Of a DNA stretch of 64,000 bases, positions 36,018 through 46,256 are shown one piece after another. Source of the DNA: Photobacterium aphoticum (GTDB lineage Bacteria; Pseudomonadota; Gammaproteobacteria; Enterobacterales; Vibrionaceae); assembly GCF_001029435.1 (NCBI RefSeq), contig NZ_LDOV01000025.1, forward strand, positions 248,001-312,000, read 5' to 3'. How positions within the stretch are numbered: position 1 is the stretch's first letter; the number at the start of each line of letters is the position of its first letter. Below the pieces are notes generated by a model. That model did not search any database and was not told where the DNA came from. It worked only from the letters and a program-made list of their open reading frames with translations. A program made the translations under genes and the position numbers.

Positions 36018-36242
36018 CGTAAGGGCCTCTGAGATGAAATTACTGTGCCATCATACTGACTATTTTTGTGATTCCAATCACGTTTGATAAAAAGGTCAAT
36101 ACAGGAGCACATTGTTTCATGATTGTGCGCAAAATAAGCAATATACATCCATTAATTGAAATATAAGGCGTTAATTATCTGCTTCTATGCCGGTTTTTTG
36201 TTCTACTTGTGTTTGGTTTTAACAAGGATGGTGGAAACAGAG

Positions 36243-36584
36243 ATGGACGTTGTTTTACTAATATTAGTGTTACTCGGTTTTACGGTTCTTTCCATTAAGC
36301 TTGCGGCCCATTTTCTGGATGTCGACAGTCCGGGCGCGGTGCGGTGTGTGTTCGCGACAGTACTGGCGGTGATTATCTCGTCGGTGTTGTCCGTGTTGAT
36401 CGGCACCGGTGGCCCGAGCATGGTGGTGTCGTTCTTTGTCACAGCGGTGATGTATACCTTGGTGTTTAGCGTGAATACGATCGTCGGGTTTGTGTTGGCG
36501 GCAGTGGCAACGGGCATTCAAGTGGCGTTCTTCTTTGTGGCGCTGGCGTTGGGGCTGTCTGTTGTCGGGCTGAACTTGGCCTAA
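36243..36584 (+). CDS. Small inner membrane protein of unknown function
   Basis: A 113-residue hydrophobic protein with three to four membrane segments (MDVVLLILVLLGFTVLSIKL, ATVLAVIISSVLSVLIG, MVVSFFVTAVMYTLVFSVN, IVGFVLAAVATGIQVAFFF). I do not recognise a family. The frame is open back to a TTG at 36156, which would add another hydrophobic segment (IICFYAGFLFYLCLVL); the ATG at 36243 is chosen because GTGG lies eight bases ahead, but the longer form is possible. It sits alone between yciB and the symporter gene. Confidence 0.55.
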   Translation: MDVVLLILVLLGFTVLSIKLAAHFLDVDSPGAVRCVFATVLAVIISSVLSVLIGTGGPSMVVSFFVTAVMYTLVFSVNTIVGFVLAAVATGIQVAFFFVALALGLSVVGLNLA

Positions 36585-36692
36585 CGGATGATCTGACGGG
36601 ATAACGCAACAGGCTCACCTCATGCTCTGTCGCAAAACATAGGGTATTGCACAAAGAGGTGAGCGCGTTGTGTGAGTGGGTGTATTTCGTTG

Positions 36693-37925
36693 TTATGCGT
36701 CGGAGTGCTTTTCGTGATTCATGCTGTCGATGATCACGGCACAGGCGGCATCGCCGGTGATGTTGAGGGCGGTACGGATCATGTCAAAGATACGATCCAA
36801 CGCGAACAACAGTGGCAAGCCTTCAATGGGAATGCCCGCAGCCAACAACACGGCGACCACGAGAAAAGAGGGGCCCGGTACACCGGCTTGTCCGACAGCC
36901 CCCAGTGTGGCGGTCAGGATAATGGCGATATAGGCTTGTAACCCCAAATCAACCTGAAACATTTGCGCGAAGAAGACGGCGACTAAGCCGTAATAGATGG
37001 CATTGCCACTCATGTTGATGGTGGCGCCCAATGGCAGCACGAACGAGGCGGTAGAATTTTTCACCTTGAGTTCTTCTTCGCACACTTCCATGGTCACAGG
37101 CAGTGTTGCCATTGACGAGGCGGTCGACAGCGCAACGGCTTGTGGCTTTTTCATCGCAGACAGAAAAGCGATAGGCGATGTGTTACTGAATGCTTTGATC
37201 AGGGCTGGGTAGAACAGGAATCCGTAGATCAAAATGGCGATCACGTAGACCACAAACAGTTTGATGACGATTTCTAATGCACGGAATCCGAAGGTCCCCA
37301 CCGCATCGGCCATCAGGCCAAAGACCCCTAATGGCGCGACTTTCATGACCACGTTAATCATCCATACCATGGCATCCACAATGGCATTAATACCATTGAG
37401 CAATGGCTCGCGGCGGGCTTTTTCTAATTTAGACAGCGCAATGCCAAAGAAAAGGCAGAAAACCAGAATTTGCAGGACATTGGCTTCGGTCAGGGATTGG
37501 AACACATTGGTTGGGATCATGCCTTCAATCGTGGCCCAGAACCCAGGCAGATCCCCTTTATCGGCATAGACGTTAGAGAACAGGCTCTCGACGCCTTTCA
37601 TATCCACGCCTTCACCCGGCTTGAAGATTTCTCCCATCACCAACGCCAGTCCCACTGCGACCGCAGAGGTCAGGCCAAAAAAGCCCAAGGTCGCGACACC
37701 GACTTTTCCTGCCGACTGACTACTGCCTAACCCCGCAGCACCTGAGATGATGGCGACGGCGATCAGTGGGATCACTAACATTTTGATCAAATGGATAAAG
37801 ATACTGCCCAGCGGGGCAAAAATACTGGCATCGTGGCCCATAAGTGCGCCGACGATGGTGCCGATGCACATGGCGATAACGACCTGCACGCCGATATTGC
37901 TGAATATGCCTTTGTTATTTAACAC
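36693..37925 (-). CDS. Dicarboxylate/amino-acid:cation symporter (DAACS family)
   Basis: Secondary transporter of about 410 residues of the GltP/DctA/SstT family. The serine-rich reentrant loop reads ALSTASSMATLPVTMEVCEE, the NMxG motif is ATINMSGNAIYYGL, and the second reentrant loop holds GQAGVPGPSFLVVAV. The frame extends to 38072, but a GTG at 37925 with GAGGTAG seven bases ahead starts a normal N-terminus (VLNNKGIFSNIGVQVVIA), so the upstream part is probably leader. The substrate is probably glutamate/aspartate or a C4-dicarboxylate, or serine; sequence alone does not settle it. Confidence 0.87.
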   Translation of the reverse strand: MLNNKGIFSNIGVQVVIAMCIGTIVGALMGHDASIFAPLGSIFIHLIKMLVIPLIAVAIISGAAGLGSSQSAGKVGVATLGFFGLTSAVAVGLALVMGEIFKPGEGVDMKGVESLFSNVYADKGDLPGFWATIEGMIPTNVFQSLTEANVLQILVFCLFFGIALSKLEKARREPLLNGINAIVDAMVWMINVVMKVAPLGVFGLMADAVGTFGFRALEIVIKLFVVYVIAILIYGFLFYPALIKAFSNTSPIAFLSAMKKPQAVALSTASSMATLPVTMEVCEEELKVKNSTASFVLPLGATINMSGNAIYYGLVAVFFAQMFQVDLGLQAYIAIILTATLGAVGQAGVPGPSFLVVAVLLAAGIPIEGLPLLFALDRIFDMIRTALNITGDAACAVIIDSMNHEKHSDA

Positions 37926-38125
37926 AGTGTCTACCTCAGTTGTGTTTGTTGCCTTGTAAAGTCTAATTGGGGTTTTGTTTTGTAATTGTGTAAAAGTACA
38001 ACCCAATATGTTGCCTTTTTGTGTCGATTGCCAGTCTACGCAGATCCCATGCGTAATTGAAGTATTTATCAACTCCGTATCGATTGAGTGACAATTTACT
38101 CACAAAATTGTGATGTAAGCATGCT

Positions 38126-38160
38126 GAGAGGCGAGAGGCGAGAGGCGAGAGGCGAGAGGC
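38126..38160. repeat. Tandem heptamer repeat (GAGAGGC)x5
   Basis: Five exact head-to-tail copies of GAGAGGC just outside the trp operon terminator, in the 312-base gap between the symporter start and trpA. The gap also carries the symporter promoter; no gene is seen in it. Confidence 0.95.
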
Positions 38161-38194
38161 GGAAAAAGGAAAAGAGCCCTACGGCCCTTTTCCT
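38161..38194 (-). terminator. Terminator of the trp operon
   Basis: A 12-position stem with one mismatch (38167-38178 with 38183-38194) followed by a T run on the minus strand, 44 bases after the trpA stop. Confidence 0.8.
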
Positions 38195-38237
38195 GAAGTT
38201 TGCGAATCATTGAGATCGCGGGGTTAGCAGAGAACGT

Positions 38238-39041
38238 TTAACGAGTGGCGGCTTTCATCTGGCTGATGAAGGTGCGCATGTTGTCCAGCAGTGCTGCGTC
38301 GTCATGCAAGTGTGTTTCAATCACTTTCACCACCGCAGAGCCGGAAATCGCGCCTGCCGCACCAGCATTGATGGCCTCTTTCACCTGTGCAGGTTCCGCA
38401 ATACCAAAGCCCAGTAGGGCTGGTGGCGCATTGTGGGCTTTCAGGCTATCTAACAAATGGTTAATCGGCATGCCAGCTTTGGTTTCTGTCCCCGTGACCC
38501 CTGCACGAGACAGCAGGTAGGTGTAACCGCCGCCGTAGCGCGATACGGTTTCCAGTGTGGCTTCATCTGCGTTGGGTGGCGCGATGAAAATCGGGTGAAT
38601 ACCGTGTTTTTTTGCCGCCGCGCGGAACTCGTCTGACTCTTTCACTGGCACATCGGCCACCAGCACCGAATCCACACCCGCATCGGCACATTGCTGATAA
38701 AAGTGGTCGATGCCGTTGGCGAACACCAGGTTGGCATACATCAGCAGGCCAATCGGGGTATCCGGGTACTTGGCACGGACTTGGGCGATCAGATCAAAAC
38801 ACACGGCAGGGGTGGTGCCTGCATCCAGCGCACGAATGGTGGCGCTTTGAATGGTCGGGCCGTCCGCGAGTGGATCAGAGAACGGAATACCCAGCTCCAA
38901 GGCATCGGCGCCGGCTTCAATCATGGTTTCGATGATTTGCAAAGACAGCGCAGGATTAGGATCGCCAATGGTCACAAATGGCACGAACGCGCCTTCATTG
39001 TTGGCAGCCAGGCGGTCAAATTGTGCTTGATAACGATCCAT
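38238..39041 (-). CDS. trpA: Tryptophan synthase alpha chain
   Basis: TIM-barrel subunit of 267 residues that cleaves indole-3-glycerol phosphate to indole and glyceraldehyde 3-phosphate. The catalytic Glu49 and Asp60 are in [17 protein letters not shown]. Its start shares one base with the trpB stop (TAATG), so the subunits are co-translated for the alpha2beta2 complex. Last gene of the trp operon. Confidence 0.97.
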   Translation of the reverse strand: MDRYQAQFDRLAANNEGAFVPFVTIGDPNPALSLQIIETMIEAGADALELGIPFSDPLADGPTIQSATIRALDAGTTPAVCFDLIAQVRAKYPDTPIGLLMYANLVFANGIDHFYQQCADAGVDSVLVADVPVKESDEFRAAAKKHGIHPIFIAPPNADEATLETVSRYGGGYTYLLSRAGVTGTETKAGMPINHLLDSLKAHNAPPALLGFGIAEPAQVKEAINAGAAGAISGSAVVKVIETHLHDDAALLDNMRTFISQMKAATR

Positions 39042-40231
39042 TACAGCGCTCCTTTTGCTTCTAGGATGTCATGAACGGTGAAGATGTCTTTGTCGCCACG
39101 ACCGGAAAGGTTCACGACTAACAGTTGTTCTTTATCCGGGTTGGCTTGAATCATTTTCAGGGCATGGGCCAGAGCGTGGGCCGATTCCAACGCCGGAATG
39201 ATCCCTTCTTGGCGCGCCAGCGTCTGAAATGCCTCAAGCGCTTCATCATCTGTCACCGCTTCATAGGTTGCGCGGCCAATGGCATTGAGGTGTGCGTGCT
39301 GTGGGCCGACAGACGGGAAATCCAACCCGGCTGAGACAGAGTAAGACTCTTCTACCTGACCGTGCATGTCCTGCATCAGTGGTGCTTTCATGCCAAAGAA
39401 AATGCCCAGCTTGCCGTGTTTCAGTGGCGCGCCGTGCATGTCGGTGTCCAGCCCTTTACCGGCTGGCTCAACCCCAATCAGGCCCACGCTTTCTTCTTCA
39501 ATGAAGTCGGCAAACATACCGATGGCGTTCGAGCCGCCACCGACACAAGCAATTACCGCATCCGGCAGACGGCCTTCTTTTTCGAGGATCTGTGCTTTGG
39601 TTTCTTCCCCGATGATGTGCTGGAATTCACGCACAATGGTCGGGAATGGGTGCGGACCGGCTGCGGTACCTAGCAGGTAGTGGGCCTTGTCGTAGCTGGC
39701 AGACCAATCACGCATCGCTTCATTACAGGCATCTTTCAGTGTCGCTGACCCTGAATGAACAGGGATCACTTCTGCGCCCATCAAACGCATACGGAACACG
39801 TTCGGGCTTTGGCGCTCAACGTCTTTGGCACCCATGTACACGCGGCATTTCAGGCCGAGCAGGGCACAAGCCAGTGCTGTTGCCACACCGTGTTGACCGG
39901 CACCGGTTTCGGCGATGATTTCGTTTTTACCCATGCGTTTGGCCAGCAGCGCCTGACCCAGTACCTGATTGGTTTTGTGCGCGCCGCCGTGCAGCAGATC
40001 TTCACGCTTGAGGTACAGCTTGGTTTTGGTGCCTTTAGTCAGGTTCTGACACAGGGTCAGCGCCGTTGGGCGGCCGGCATATTCTTTCAGCAGGGTCAGG
40101 AATTCTTCCTGAAACGCCGGATCTTGCTGTGCTTCGACGAAAGCTGCTTCGAGCTGATCCAAAGCGGGGACGAGAATTTGTGGGACATACTGGCCACCAA
40201 ATTCACCAAAGTAAGCGCTAATTTTGCTCAT
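39041..40231 (-). CDS. trpB: Tryptophan synthase beta chain
   Basis: PLP enzyme of 396 residues that condenses indole with serine. The PLP lysine is Lys86 in [15 protein letters not shown], and the phosphate-binding glycine loop is [12 protein letters not shown]. Standard length. The gene begins 13 bases after trpCF and overlaps trpA by one base. Confidence 0.97.
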   Translation of the reverse strand: MSKISAYFGEFGGQYVPQILVPALDQLEAAFVEAQQDPAFQEEFLTLLKEYAGRPTALTLCQNLTKGTKTKLYLKREDLLHGGAHKTNQVLGQALLAKRMGKNEIIAETGAGQHGVATALACALLGLKCRVYMGAKDVERQSPNVFRMRLMGAEVIPVHSGSATLKDACNEAMRDWSASYDKAHYLLGTAAGPHPFPTIVREFQHIIGEETKAQILEKEGRLPDAVIACVGGGSNAIGMFADFIEEESVGLIGVEPAGKGLDTDMHGAPLKHGKLGIFFGMKAPLMQDMHGQVEESYSVSAGLDFPSVGPQHAHLNAIGRATYEAVTDDEALEAFQTLARQEGIIPALESAHALAHALKMIQANPDKEQLLVVNLSGRGDKDIFTVHDILEAKGAL

Positions 40232-40244
40232 AGTGTGTTAATCC

Positions 40245-41615
40245 TTAATACTTTCTGATAGCCGCGAAAGCTGCTTTCAATTTTGTGGCGTCTTTTTTGC
40301 CTGGGGCACTTTCAACGCCGGAATTCAAATCTAATCCTTTGCAGCCAATGTGGGCGGCATCGATGACATTATCGGGTGTCAGGCCACCGGCCAGCATGAT
40401 GTGCTGACGCTGCTCGGCCGGGATCAATTGCCAGTCAAAGGCAATACCGGTACCGCCGGATTGTTGGCCGACACGGCTGTCCAGCAAATGACGGTCAGCG
40501 TCCCATTGTGCCAATTCGGGCACGGTGTCGCTGATCCCGTGGGCTTTCCACACCTCACAATCTGCCGGTAGCTGCGCTTTGAGGCCTTGTACATAGTCAG
40601 GGCTCTCATCACCGTGAAGTTGTACTGCGGACAGTGACAGCGCGCGCGCCGCTTTGGTGATGGCATCAGGATCCGCATTGCGGAACACGCCGACATATTT
40701 CAGTGGTGCACCACTCATGACCATGCGGGCTTGCTCGATATCGACCTGACGCGGTGAGCCGGCGACAAAAATCAGTCCGCCATACACGGCACCGCTTTGG
40801 TACGCGGCAGCGGCATCATCGGCGTGGGTCAGGCCACAGACTTTGTTGTCGCCCAGTAGGACCCTGCGCACAGCCAGTTCAATGTCATCTTCTGCCATCA
40901 GCGAACTGCCAATCAAAAAGCCATTGGCATAGGCGGCCAAATCACGTACCTGCTGGTGGGTGTAAATGCCTGATTCGGAAATGACAATGGTGCCTTCCGG
41001 CAGTTTGGGTGCCAGCTGCTTGGTACGGTCAAGATCAATGCTGAGATCACGTAAATTACGGTTATTGATGCCCACCACTTTGGCGTTCAGGGCAATGGCA
41101 CGCTCCAGTTCGTCTTCGTTGCTGACTTCGGTCAGTACACCCAGCTGCAAACTGTCAGCCAATGCAGCCAATTCGCGGTACGTGGCATCATCCAGTACAG
41201 AGAGCATCAGCAAAATGGCATCCGCCTGATAATGGCGGGCCAGATAGACCTGATACGGGTCAATCATGAAGTCTTTACACAGCACCGGTTGCGTGACCTG
41301 ACGGCGCACCACGGGCAGAAAATCAAAGTTGCCCTGAAAGTACTTTTCGTCGGTCAGCACGGAAATGGCGCTGGCGTAGCCGTTGTACACGCCGGCGATC
41401 GCATCCAAATCAAAGTCCTGACGGATCAGCCCTTTGGACGGGGAGGCTTTTTTGCATTCCAAAATGAAGGCGGCGTTATCGCCGGACAAGGCGTCGTAAA
41501 AAGAACGATCGCTCGGTGTCAGGCTATCGATAAAGCTGTCCAGCGGTTGCTGTTGTTTGCGTGCGTCAACCCACAGGCGTTTGTCGGCGACGATTTTGGC
41601 TAATACGGTTTCCAT
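40245..41615 (-). CDS. trpCF: Bifunctional indole-3-glycerol-phosphate synthase / phosphoribosylanthranilate isomerase
   Basis: Fusion enzyme of 456 residues. Residues about 1-255 form the IGPS barrel (FILECKKASPSKGLIRQDFD, GINNRNLRDLSIDLDRT, VISESGIYT). Residues about 256-456 form the PRAI barrel (KVCGLTHADDA; AGGLTPDNV; GLDLNSGVESAPGKKD). The fused arrangement is typical of Vibrio and enterobacteria. Its ATG shares one base with the trpD stop. Confidence 0.96.
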   Translation of the reverse strand: METVLAKIVADKRLWVDARKQQQPLDSFIDSLTPSDRSFYDALSGDNAAFILECKKASPSKGLIRQDFDLDAIAGVYNGYASAISVLTDEKYFQGNFDFLPVVRRQVTQPVLCKDFMIDPYQVYLARHYQADAILLMLSVLDDATYRELAALADSLQLGVLTEVSNEDELERAIALNAKVVGINNRNLRDLSIDLDRTKQLAPKLPEGTIVISESGIYTHQQVRDLAAYANGFLIGSSLMAEDDIELAVRRVLLGDNKVCGLTHADDAAAAYQSGAVYGGLIFVAGSPRQVDIEQARMVMSGAPLKYVGVFRNADPDAITKAARALSLSAVQLHGDESPDYVQGLKAQLPADCEVWKAHGISDTVPELAQWDADRHLLDSRVGQQSGGTGIAFDWQLIPAEQRQHIMLAGGLTPDNVIDAAHIGCKGLDLNSGVESAPGKKDATKLKAAFAAIRKY

Positions 41616-42628
41616 TATTGACCTCGTGCAGCAAGTTGGTCGACCAGCGCGTAGGCTTTGCCCGATTGCATCACGGCTAACGCTTGCTGGGTGTTCGCTT
41701 TCAAATCTTCATGGCCAAACAGACGAAGCAGCAGGGCCACGTTGACCGCCACGGCGCCCATTTGAGCATCGGTGCCTTTACCGGTCAGAATCTGTGTGAT
41801 GATGGCGCGGTTCTCTTCCGGCTCACCACCTTTGATGGCATCCAGTGGGTGACTGTCGAGACCAAAATCGGCCGGCGTCAGGGTGTATTCACGGATTTCA
41901 CCGTTGACGATTTCAGCCACGGTGGTTTCACCGTGAATGGCCACTTCATCCAGGCCGCTGCCGTGAACAACCGCTGCGCGCTTCATGCCCATGGCGGCGA
42001 GGGTCTCGGCAATCGGGCGCACCAAGTCTTTATCGTACACGCCCATCAGTTCGATGTTCGGGCGCGCCGGGTTAATGAGCGGCCCCAACAAGTTAAAGAT
42101 AGTGCGGGTTTTTAAGGTCTGTCGTACGGGCATGGCATGGCGCACACCGCCGTGATACTGCGGCGCAAACAGGAAACAGACGCCCAGATCATCCAGTGCG
42201 CTGCGGGCGGTATCGGCAGACATCGCCAAATCGATACCGAACTTGTCCAGCAGATCGGACGAGCCGGATTTGCTGGAAACGCCACGGTTACCGTGCTTGG
42301 CGACTTTCACGCCACAGGCTGCTGCCACAAAGGCTGCCGTGGTAGAAATATTGATGGTATTGGCCCCATCACCACCGGTACCGACGATATCGGCAAAATC
42401 GTAGTCCGGGCGTGGGAACGGGTTGGCATTAGCCAGCAGGGCTTTGGCGGCGCCTGCCAGTTCCGCCGGGGTTTCCCCTTTGATTTTCAGTGCGGTCAGA
42501 ATCGCAGAGAGGGCGATCGGATCCACATCGCCTTTGATAATGGCGTCAAACAGAATTTGGCTTTCTTCTTGGCTCAGCGGCTGTTGGTCATACAGTTTGT
42601 CGGTGAGCGCTAAAATGGTCGCATCCAT
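41615..42628 (-). CDS. trpD: Anthranilate phosphoribosyltransferase
   Basis: Stand-alone transferase of 337 residues that joins anthranilate to PRPP. The PRPP loop [14 protein letters not shown] and the anthranilate-site [17 protein letters not shown] are present. Unlike E. coli there is no glutaminase domain; that function is the separate trpG, whose stop lies 61 bases upstream. Confidence 0.96.
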   Translation of the reverse strand: MDATILALTDKLYDQQPLSQEESQILFDAIIKGDVDPIALSAILTALKIKGETPAELAGAAKALLANANPFPRPDYDFADIVGTGGDGANTINISTTAAFVAAACGVKVAKHGNRGVSSKSGSSDLLDKFGIDLAMSADTARSALDDLGVCFLFAPQYHGGVRHAMPVRQTLKTRTIFNLLGPLINPARPNIELMGVYDKDLVRPIAETLAAMGMKRAAVVHGSGLDEVAIHGETTVAEIVNGEIREYTLTPADFGLDSHPLDAIKGGEPEENRAIITQILTGKGTDAQMGAVAVNVALLLRLFGHEDLKANTQQALAVMQSGKAYALVDQLAARGQ

Positions 42629-42689
42629 AAGTCTTTTCCTTGTCGTGTTGTCGTCGTAATGGCCTTTCGCAGTCGCGTTTTGCTTGCGG

Positions 42690-43301
42690 TCAGTGTTGAC
42701 CGGGGGACGACATGACCCATGCCAGCGTATTGGTCAGTAGCTGGGCCCCTTGGGTCGTGAGAATGGATTCAGGGTGGAACTGGTAGCCACACACACGGTC
42801 TTGGTCGTGGGTCACCGCCATCACCAGTCCGTCTACATCGGCAATCACCTGCAAGTCACTGGGCACGTCTTGTGCGATGAGTGAGTGGTAGCGGGCAATG
42901 GACAGTGGGCTGGTCAGTTCACCAAATACCGCATGGCCGTTGTGGGTCATCATGGCTGATTTACCGTGTACGATGTCACCGGCACCACCCACGGTGCCGC
43001 CATAGGCTTCCACGATGGCCTGATGGCCCAAGCAAATGCCGATCATCGGTACTTTGCCGCGCAGGTTGGTTATCAACGCAGGCATACAGCCGGCGTCTGC
43101 CGGTGCGCCGGGTCCCGGTGAAAGGACGAGGACCGGATGTTCGCCTTTGGCGATGGCTTCTTCTATGGCGGTTTCAATTTGGCTCGCGGTTAAGCTGTTG
43201 CGGTACACGGTCACCGGACAACCGAGAGCGCGAAACTGATCCACCAGGTTGTAGGTAAAGGAGTCAAAGTTATCGAGTAATACAATATGCGGTTGTGTCA
43301 T
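42690..43301 (-). CDS. trpG: Anthranilate synthase glutamine amidotransferase component
   Basis: Class I glutaminase of 203 residues. The catalytic Cys90 is in [17 protein letters not shown], and the His-x-Glu of the triad is in [13 protein letters not shown] perfect AAAGGAGG precedes the ATG, 11 bases after trpE. It supplies ammonia to TrpE. Confidence 0.96.
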   Translation of the reverse strand: MTQPHIVLLDNFDSFTYNLVDQFRALGCPVTVYRNSLTASQIETAIEEAIAKGEHPVLVLSPGPGAPADAGCMPALITNLRGKVPMIGICLGHQAIVEAYGGTVGGAGDIVHGKSAMMTHNGHAVFGELTSPLSIARYHSLIAQDVPSDLQVIADVDGLVMAVTHDQDRVCGYQFHPESILTTQGAQLLTNTLAWVMSSPGQH

Positions 43302-43312
43302 GAAGGCCTCCT

Positions 43313-44908
43313 TTACCGTTCGGTGTTTTTTGTGCCAGTCGCTGATGGACTATGGGCTTTACGGATGGCGGTGATGACCGCTTGTGCTTTGCTGCGGGTT
43401 TCGTCGGCTTCGGCCTGCGGCACCGAGTCATACACCACGCCAGCACCGGCTTGCACGCTGGCAATCCCGTTTTCGACGTAAGCTGAGCGGATCACAATGC
43501 AGGTGTCCATGTCGCCCTGGCCGGTCAGGTAACCCACGGCCCCGCCGTAGCTGCCTCGGCGACGTTGTTCGACATCGCGGATCAGCTGCATGGCACGAAT
43601 TTTCGGCGCGCCAGTCAGGGTACCCATGTTCATACAGGCCTGATACGCGTGCAGGGCATCCAAATCCCCGCGCAACTGGCCAACCACGCGAGAGACTAAA
43701 TGCATCACATGGCTGTAACGGTCAACTTTCAGCAAATCGGCCACATAGCGGGTACCCGGTTCACTGATCCGCGCCACGTCATTACGGGCCAAATCCACCA
43801 GCATCATGTGCTCGGCGTTTTCTTTCATGTCGCTGCGCAGTTCCAGTTCAATGCGACCGTCTAAGTCGAGATTGATTGAACCATCCGCATTTTTGCCGCG
43901 CGGTCGGGTACCGGCGATCGGGTAAATCTCGACTTGATTGCTCTCGGTGCAGTATTTCAGGGCACTTTCGGGTGAGGCGCCGAACAGGGTGAAATCCGCA
44001 TCCTGCAGGTAGAACATGTACGGACTCGGGTTGCCGATTTTGAGTTCTTTGTAGGCCACCAGCGGGGCCGGACACGGCAGCGTAAACTGACGGGACGGCA
44101 CCACTTGGAACACATCACCTTTGATGACGTGATCTTTCAGATCCAGTACCTGCTGGCAGAAGTCGTCATCGCTGATGCTGACGGTGGGCTCGCCGATGTC
44201 TAACTGAGGCGCAGCCGGAACCGGTTTGGGTGTCAGGCAGGCTTCTTTGATGTGTTGCAGACGGCGGCTGAGTTCAAAATAGCTGGCGGTGTACTGCTTG
44301 CCGCCAAACAAAGTGGCTTGCAGCTTGCCTTTGCGGCGCTGGTGGTCGATGACCAACAGGGTTTCCGCGATATAAAAGAGGTAATCCGGACACTGGTTGT
44401 CTTGCGTGACCGTTGGCAGTGGCTCAAAGCCATCCACCACGTCATAAGCAAACAAGCCACCCAAGAACAGGGCTTCACGAGGCTGACCCGCCAGATCAAA
44501 AGCATGCTGGATCAGACGCAAAGCATCAAAGGATGACGGCTGACGCAGGCGGCTGTCTTCATCCAGTGCACGTTCGGCATGGGGGAAGTCCAAGATCAGA
44601 CAGGCGGCTTCACGGGTTCGCTCGATGCTTTCTGGTAAACGTGTTTCCAGTGTTTCCAGCACATTGAGGCCGTTATCGGTCAGGGCTTCAAGACGCACTT
44701 GTTTTCCCCGACAGACAATGCGCACGGCGGCATCAATCAGCATCAGGCTTTTCAGATCTTGCTTGGAGTCGATTTCCGCCGATTCCAGTAGCAAGTTATG
44801 GGGGCGGTCCCCACAGACGGAGTAGTACAACTCCGTCGGATCCGCCACATACGGGACATCCAGGCTGAGCAACTCCAGCTCGCCGATGCCTAAAGGGGTG
44901 GTATTCAC
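43313..44908 (-). CDS. trpE: Anthranilate synthase component I
   Basis: Chorismate-using enzyme of 531 residues. The tryptophan feedback motif NLLLESAEIDSKQDLKSLML is near residue 38, and the catalytic end carries GTLTGAPKIRAMQLI and RRGSYGGAVGYLTGQGD. It starts at GTG, overlapping the DAHP synthase stop (GTGA, 44905-44908), with GGGAGA upstream. In most Vibrio trp operons trpE directly follows the leader; here a DAHP synthase gene comes first and the two are translation-coupled. Confidence 0.96.
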   Translation of the reverse strand: MNTTPLGIGELELLSLDVPYVADPTELYYSVCGDRPHNLLLESAEIDSKQDLKSLMLIDAAVRIVCRGKQVRLEALTDNGLNVLETLETRLPESIERTREAACLILDFPHAERALDEDSRLRQPSSFDALRLIQHAFDLAGQPREALFLGGLFAYDVVDGFEPLPTVTQDNQCPDYLFYIAETLLVIDHQRRKGKLQATLFGGKQYTASYFELSRRLQHIKEACLTPKPVPAAPQLDIGEPTVSISDDDFCQQVLDLKDHVIKGDVFQVVPSRQFTLPCPAPLVAYKELKIGNPSPYMFYLQDADFTLFGASPESALKYCTESNQVEIYPIAGTRPRGKNADGSINLDLDGRIELELRSDMKENAEHMMLVDLARNDVARISEPGTRYVADLLKVDRYSHVMHLVSRVVGQLRGDLDALHAYQACMNMGTLTGAPKIRAMQLIRDVEQRRRGSYGGAVGYLTGQGDMDTCIVIRSAYVENGIASVQAGAGVVYDSVPQAEADETRSKAQAVITAIRKAHSPSATGTKNTER

Positions 44909-45918
44909 AGCGTTCTCCCTGCCGCTTCAACAAACGGTTTTAGCTCTTGCATCAACTGTTCAAACATCGGACCGGTTAATGCCTGGTGACCATCTGACAG
45001 GGCCTCACACGGGTTAAGGTGTGATTCCACAATAATGCCATCGGCACCGACCGCAGCGGCGGCGCGTGATAGCGGGATCACCAGTTCACGCACACCCGTA
45101 CCGTGGCTTGGATCAACGACGACCGGTAGGTGCGTGCGCTGTTTTAAGTAAGCAACGGCATTTAAATCCAATGTGTTACGTGTTGCTGTCTCATAGGTGC
45201 GGATACCTCGCTCACACAGGATAATATTCGGATTCCCTGCATCGTAGATGTACTCCGCCGCTAACAGCAGTTCCTCGATAGTGGCTGAAAGTCCGCGTTT
45301 GAGCAAGACCGGTTTCTTGTTTTCGCCCACCGCTTTAAGCAGGGCGTAGTTCTGCATGTTACGTGCGCCGATTTGTAGACAGTCGACGTATTCGCACATG
45401 TCCTTCATTTGACCCACTTCCATCACTTCTGACACGGTCGGGATATTGAGTTGTTCGCTGGCCAGTTTTAACAGCTTCAGCCCCTCGACGCCCATGCCCT
45501 GAAAATCGTACGGGCTGGTGCGGGGTTTGTACGCGCCACCGCGCAGTGCCACGGCGCCGTGTTGTTTTACCACTTCCGCAACCGATAGCAGCTGTGCTTC
45601 TGACTCCACCGAACACGGACCGGCAATCACAGCAAACTTGTCACCGCCGACACTGGCGTTACCAAAACGCACCACGGTATCGTGCGCTTGCACTTCACGG
45701 CTGACCATTTTGTATTTGGTCAAAATCGGTTTGACGTTCTCGACACTCGGGTAGGCATCAAGATGAAGTTGCTCCAGCACACGCTCATCGCCCAGCGCGC
45801 CCAGAACGATACGTTCGACACCTGGCATGTAGAGGGGCTTCAGACCGGCCGCTTCAATGCGGGCAAGAATGGCTTGGGCGTCGGCTTCAGTGGCAGTAGG
45901 CTTGAGGACAATGATCAT
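44905..45918 (-). CDS. 3-deoxy-7-phosphoheptulonate synthase (type I-beta DAHP synthase) in the trp operon
   Basis: DAHP synthase of 337 residues, the first enzyme of the shikimate pathway (erythrose 4-phosphate plus PEP). An N-terminal ferredoxin-like/ACT-like regulatory domain (about 1-70: [20 protein letters not shown]) precedes the catalytic barrel with [48 protein letters not shown] and [14 protein letters not shown]. This layout is the I-beta (Thermotoga/Bacillus-like) group, not the AroF/G/H I-alpha group of enterobacteria. It lies directly after the trp leader and attenuator and overlaps trpE, so it must be under TrpR and attenuation control. AAGGAAA precedes the ATG. Confidence 0.93.
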   Translation of the reverse strand: MIIVLKPTATEADAQAILARIEAAGLKPLYMPGVERIVLGALGDERVLEQLHLDAYPSVENVKPILTKYKMVSREVQAHDTVVRFGNASVGGDKFAVIAGPCSVESEAQLLSVAEVVKQHGAVALRGGAYKPRTSPYDFQGMGVEGLKLLKLASEQLNIPTVSEVMEVGQMKDMCEYVDCLQIGARNMQNYALLKAVGENKKPVLLKRGLSATIEELLLAAEYIYDAGNPNIILCERGIRTYETATRNTLDLNAVAYLKQRTHLPVVVDPSHGTGVRELVIPLSRAAAAVGADGIIVESHLNPCEALSDGHQALTGPMFEQLMQELKPFVEAAGRTL

Positions 45919-46041
45919 GGCGTTTTCCTTTTGTTCGTGGCGCTAGTCTTCGTCTGGCTGAGCGCATTTAATTCGTTGGTGTTAGCTGGCTGCTGTCGGT
46001 TATCTCTGGCGATTAATTCGCCGTTTTGGTTATTTGGGTAC

Positions 46042-46065
46042 AAAAAAGCCCGCAAGCTGCGGGCT
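46042..46065 (-). terminator. trp attenuator terminator hairpin
   Basis: Perfect 8-bp stem AGCCCGCA / TGCGGGCT (46047-46054 with 46058-46065) with a three-base loop, followed on the minus strand by five to six T. It begins three bases after the trpL stop. Upstream CACAAC-GCGG-GTTGTG forms the competing 1:2 hairpin, and its GGGTT can pair with AACCC at 46066-46070 as antiterminator. Confidence 0.85.
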
Positions 46066-46068
46066 GGG

Positions 46069-46167
46069 TTATCTGGCGCAAGGCACAGCAAACTCCACAA
46101 CCCGCGTTGTGTGGCACCACCACCAAGAAAATAAAGCGCAGAGTGAATGAGGAATTTGCTGTAACAT
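46069..46167 (-). CDS. trpL: trp operon leader peptide
   Basis: A 32-codon leader peptide with three consecutive Trp codons at positions 15-17 (46117-46125; local sequence SWWWCH). ACAGGATATTTAC places AGGA seven bases ahead of the ATG. The stop codon sits next to the attenuator hairpin. When charged tRNA-Trp is short, the ribosome stalls at the three Trp codons, which frees segment 2 to pair with segment 3 and lets transcription run into the DAHP synthase and trp genes. Length and position match other Vibrionaceae leaders. Confidence 0.88.
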   Translation of the reverse strand: MLQQIPHSLCALFSWWWCHTTRVVEFAVPCAR

Positions 46168-46210
46168 GTAAATATCCTGTACCGTGAGTACATCGTGATA
46201 TCGAGTAATT

Positions 46211-46246
46211 GCGTACTAGTAAACTAGTTCATGAATCTAAAGTCAA
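46211..46246 (-). promoter_or_regulatory. trp promoter with TrpR operator
   Basis: On the minus strand TTGACT (46241-46246) and TTTACT are 17 bp apart. The -10 lies inside GAACTAGTTTACTAGTACGC (46211-46230), nearly identical to the E. coli trp operator. TrpR bound with tryptophan would block this promoter. The site is also only about 30 bases upstream of the divergent trpH start. Confidence 0.85.
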
Positions 46247-46256
46247 GAATTTAATT

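Noticed and set aside
36156..36242. Longer form of the small membrane protein starting at TTG 36156
   Set aside because: The extra hydrophobic segment is plausible, but the start lacks a ribosome site; kept only as an alternative.
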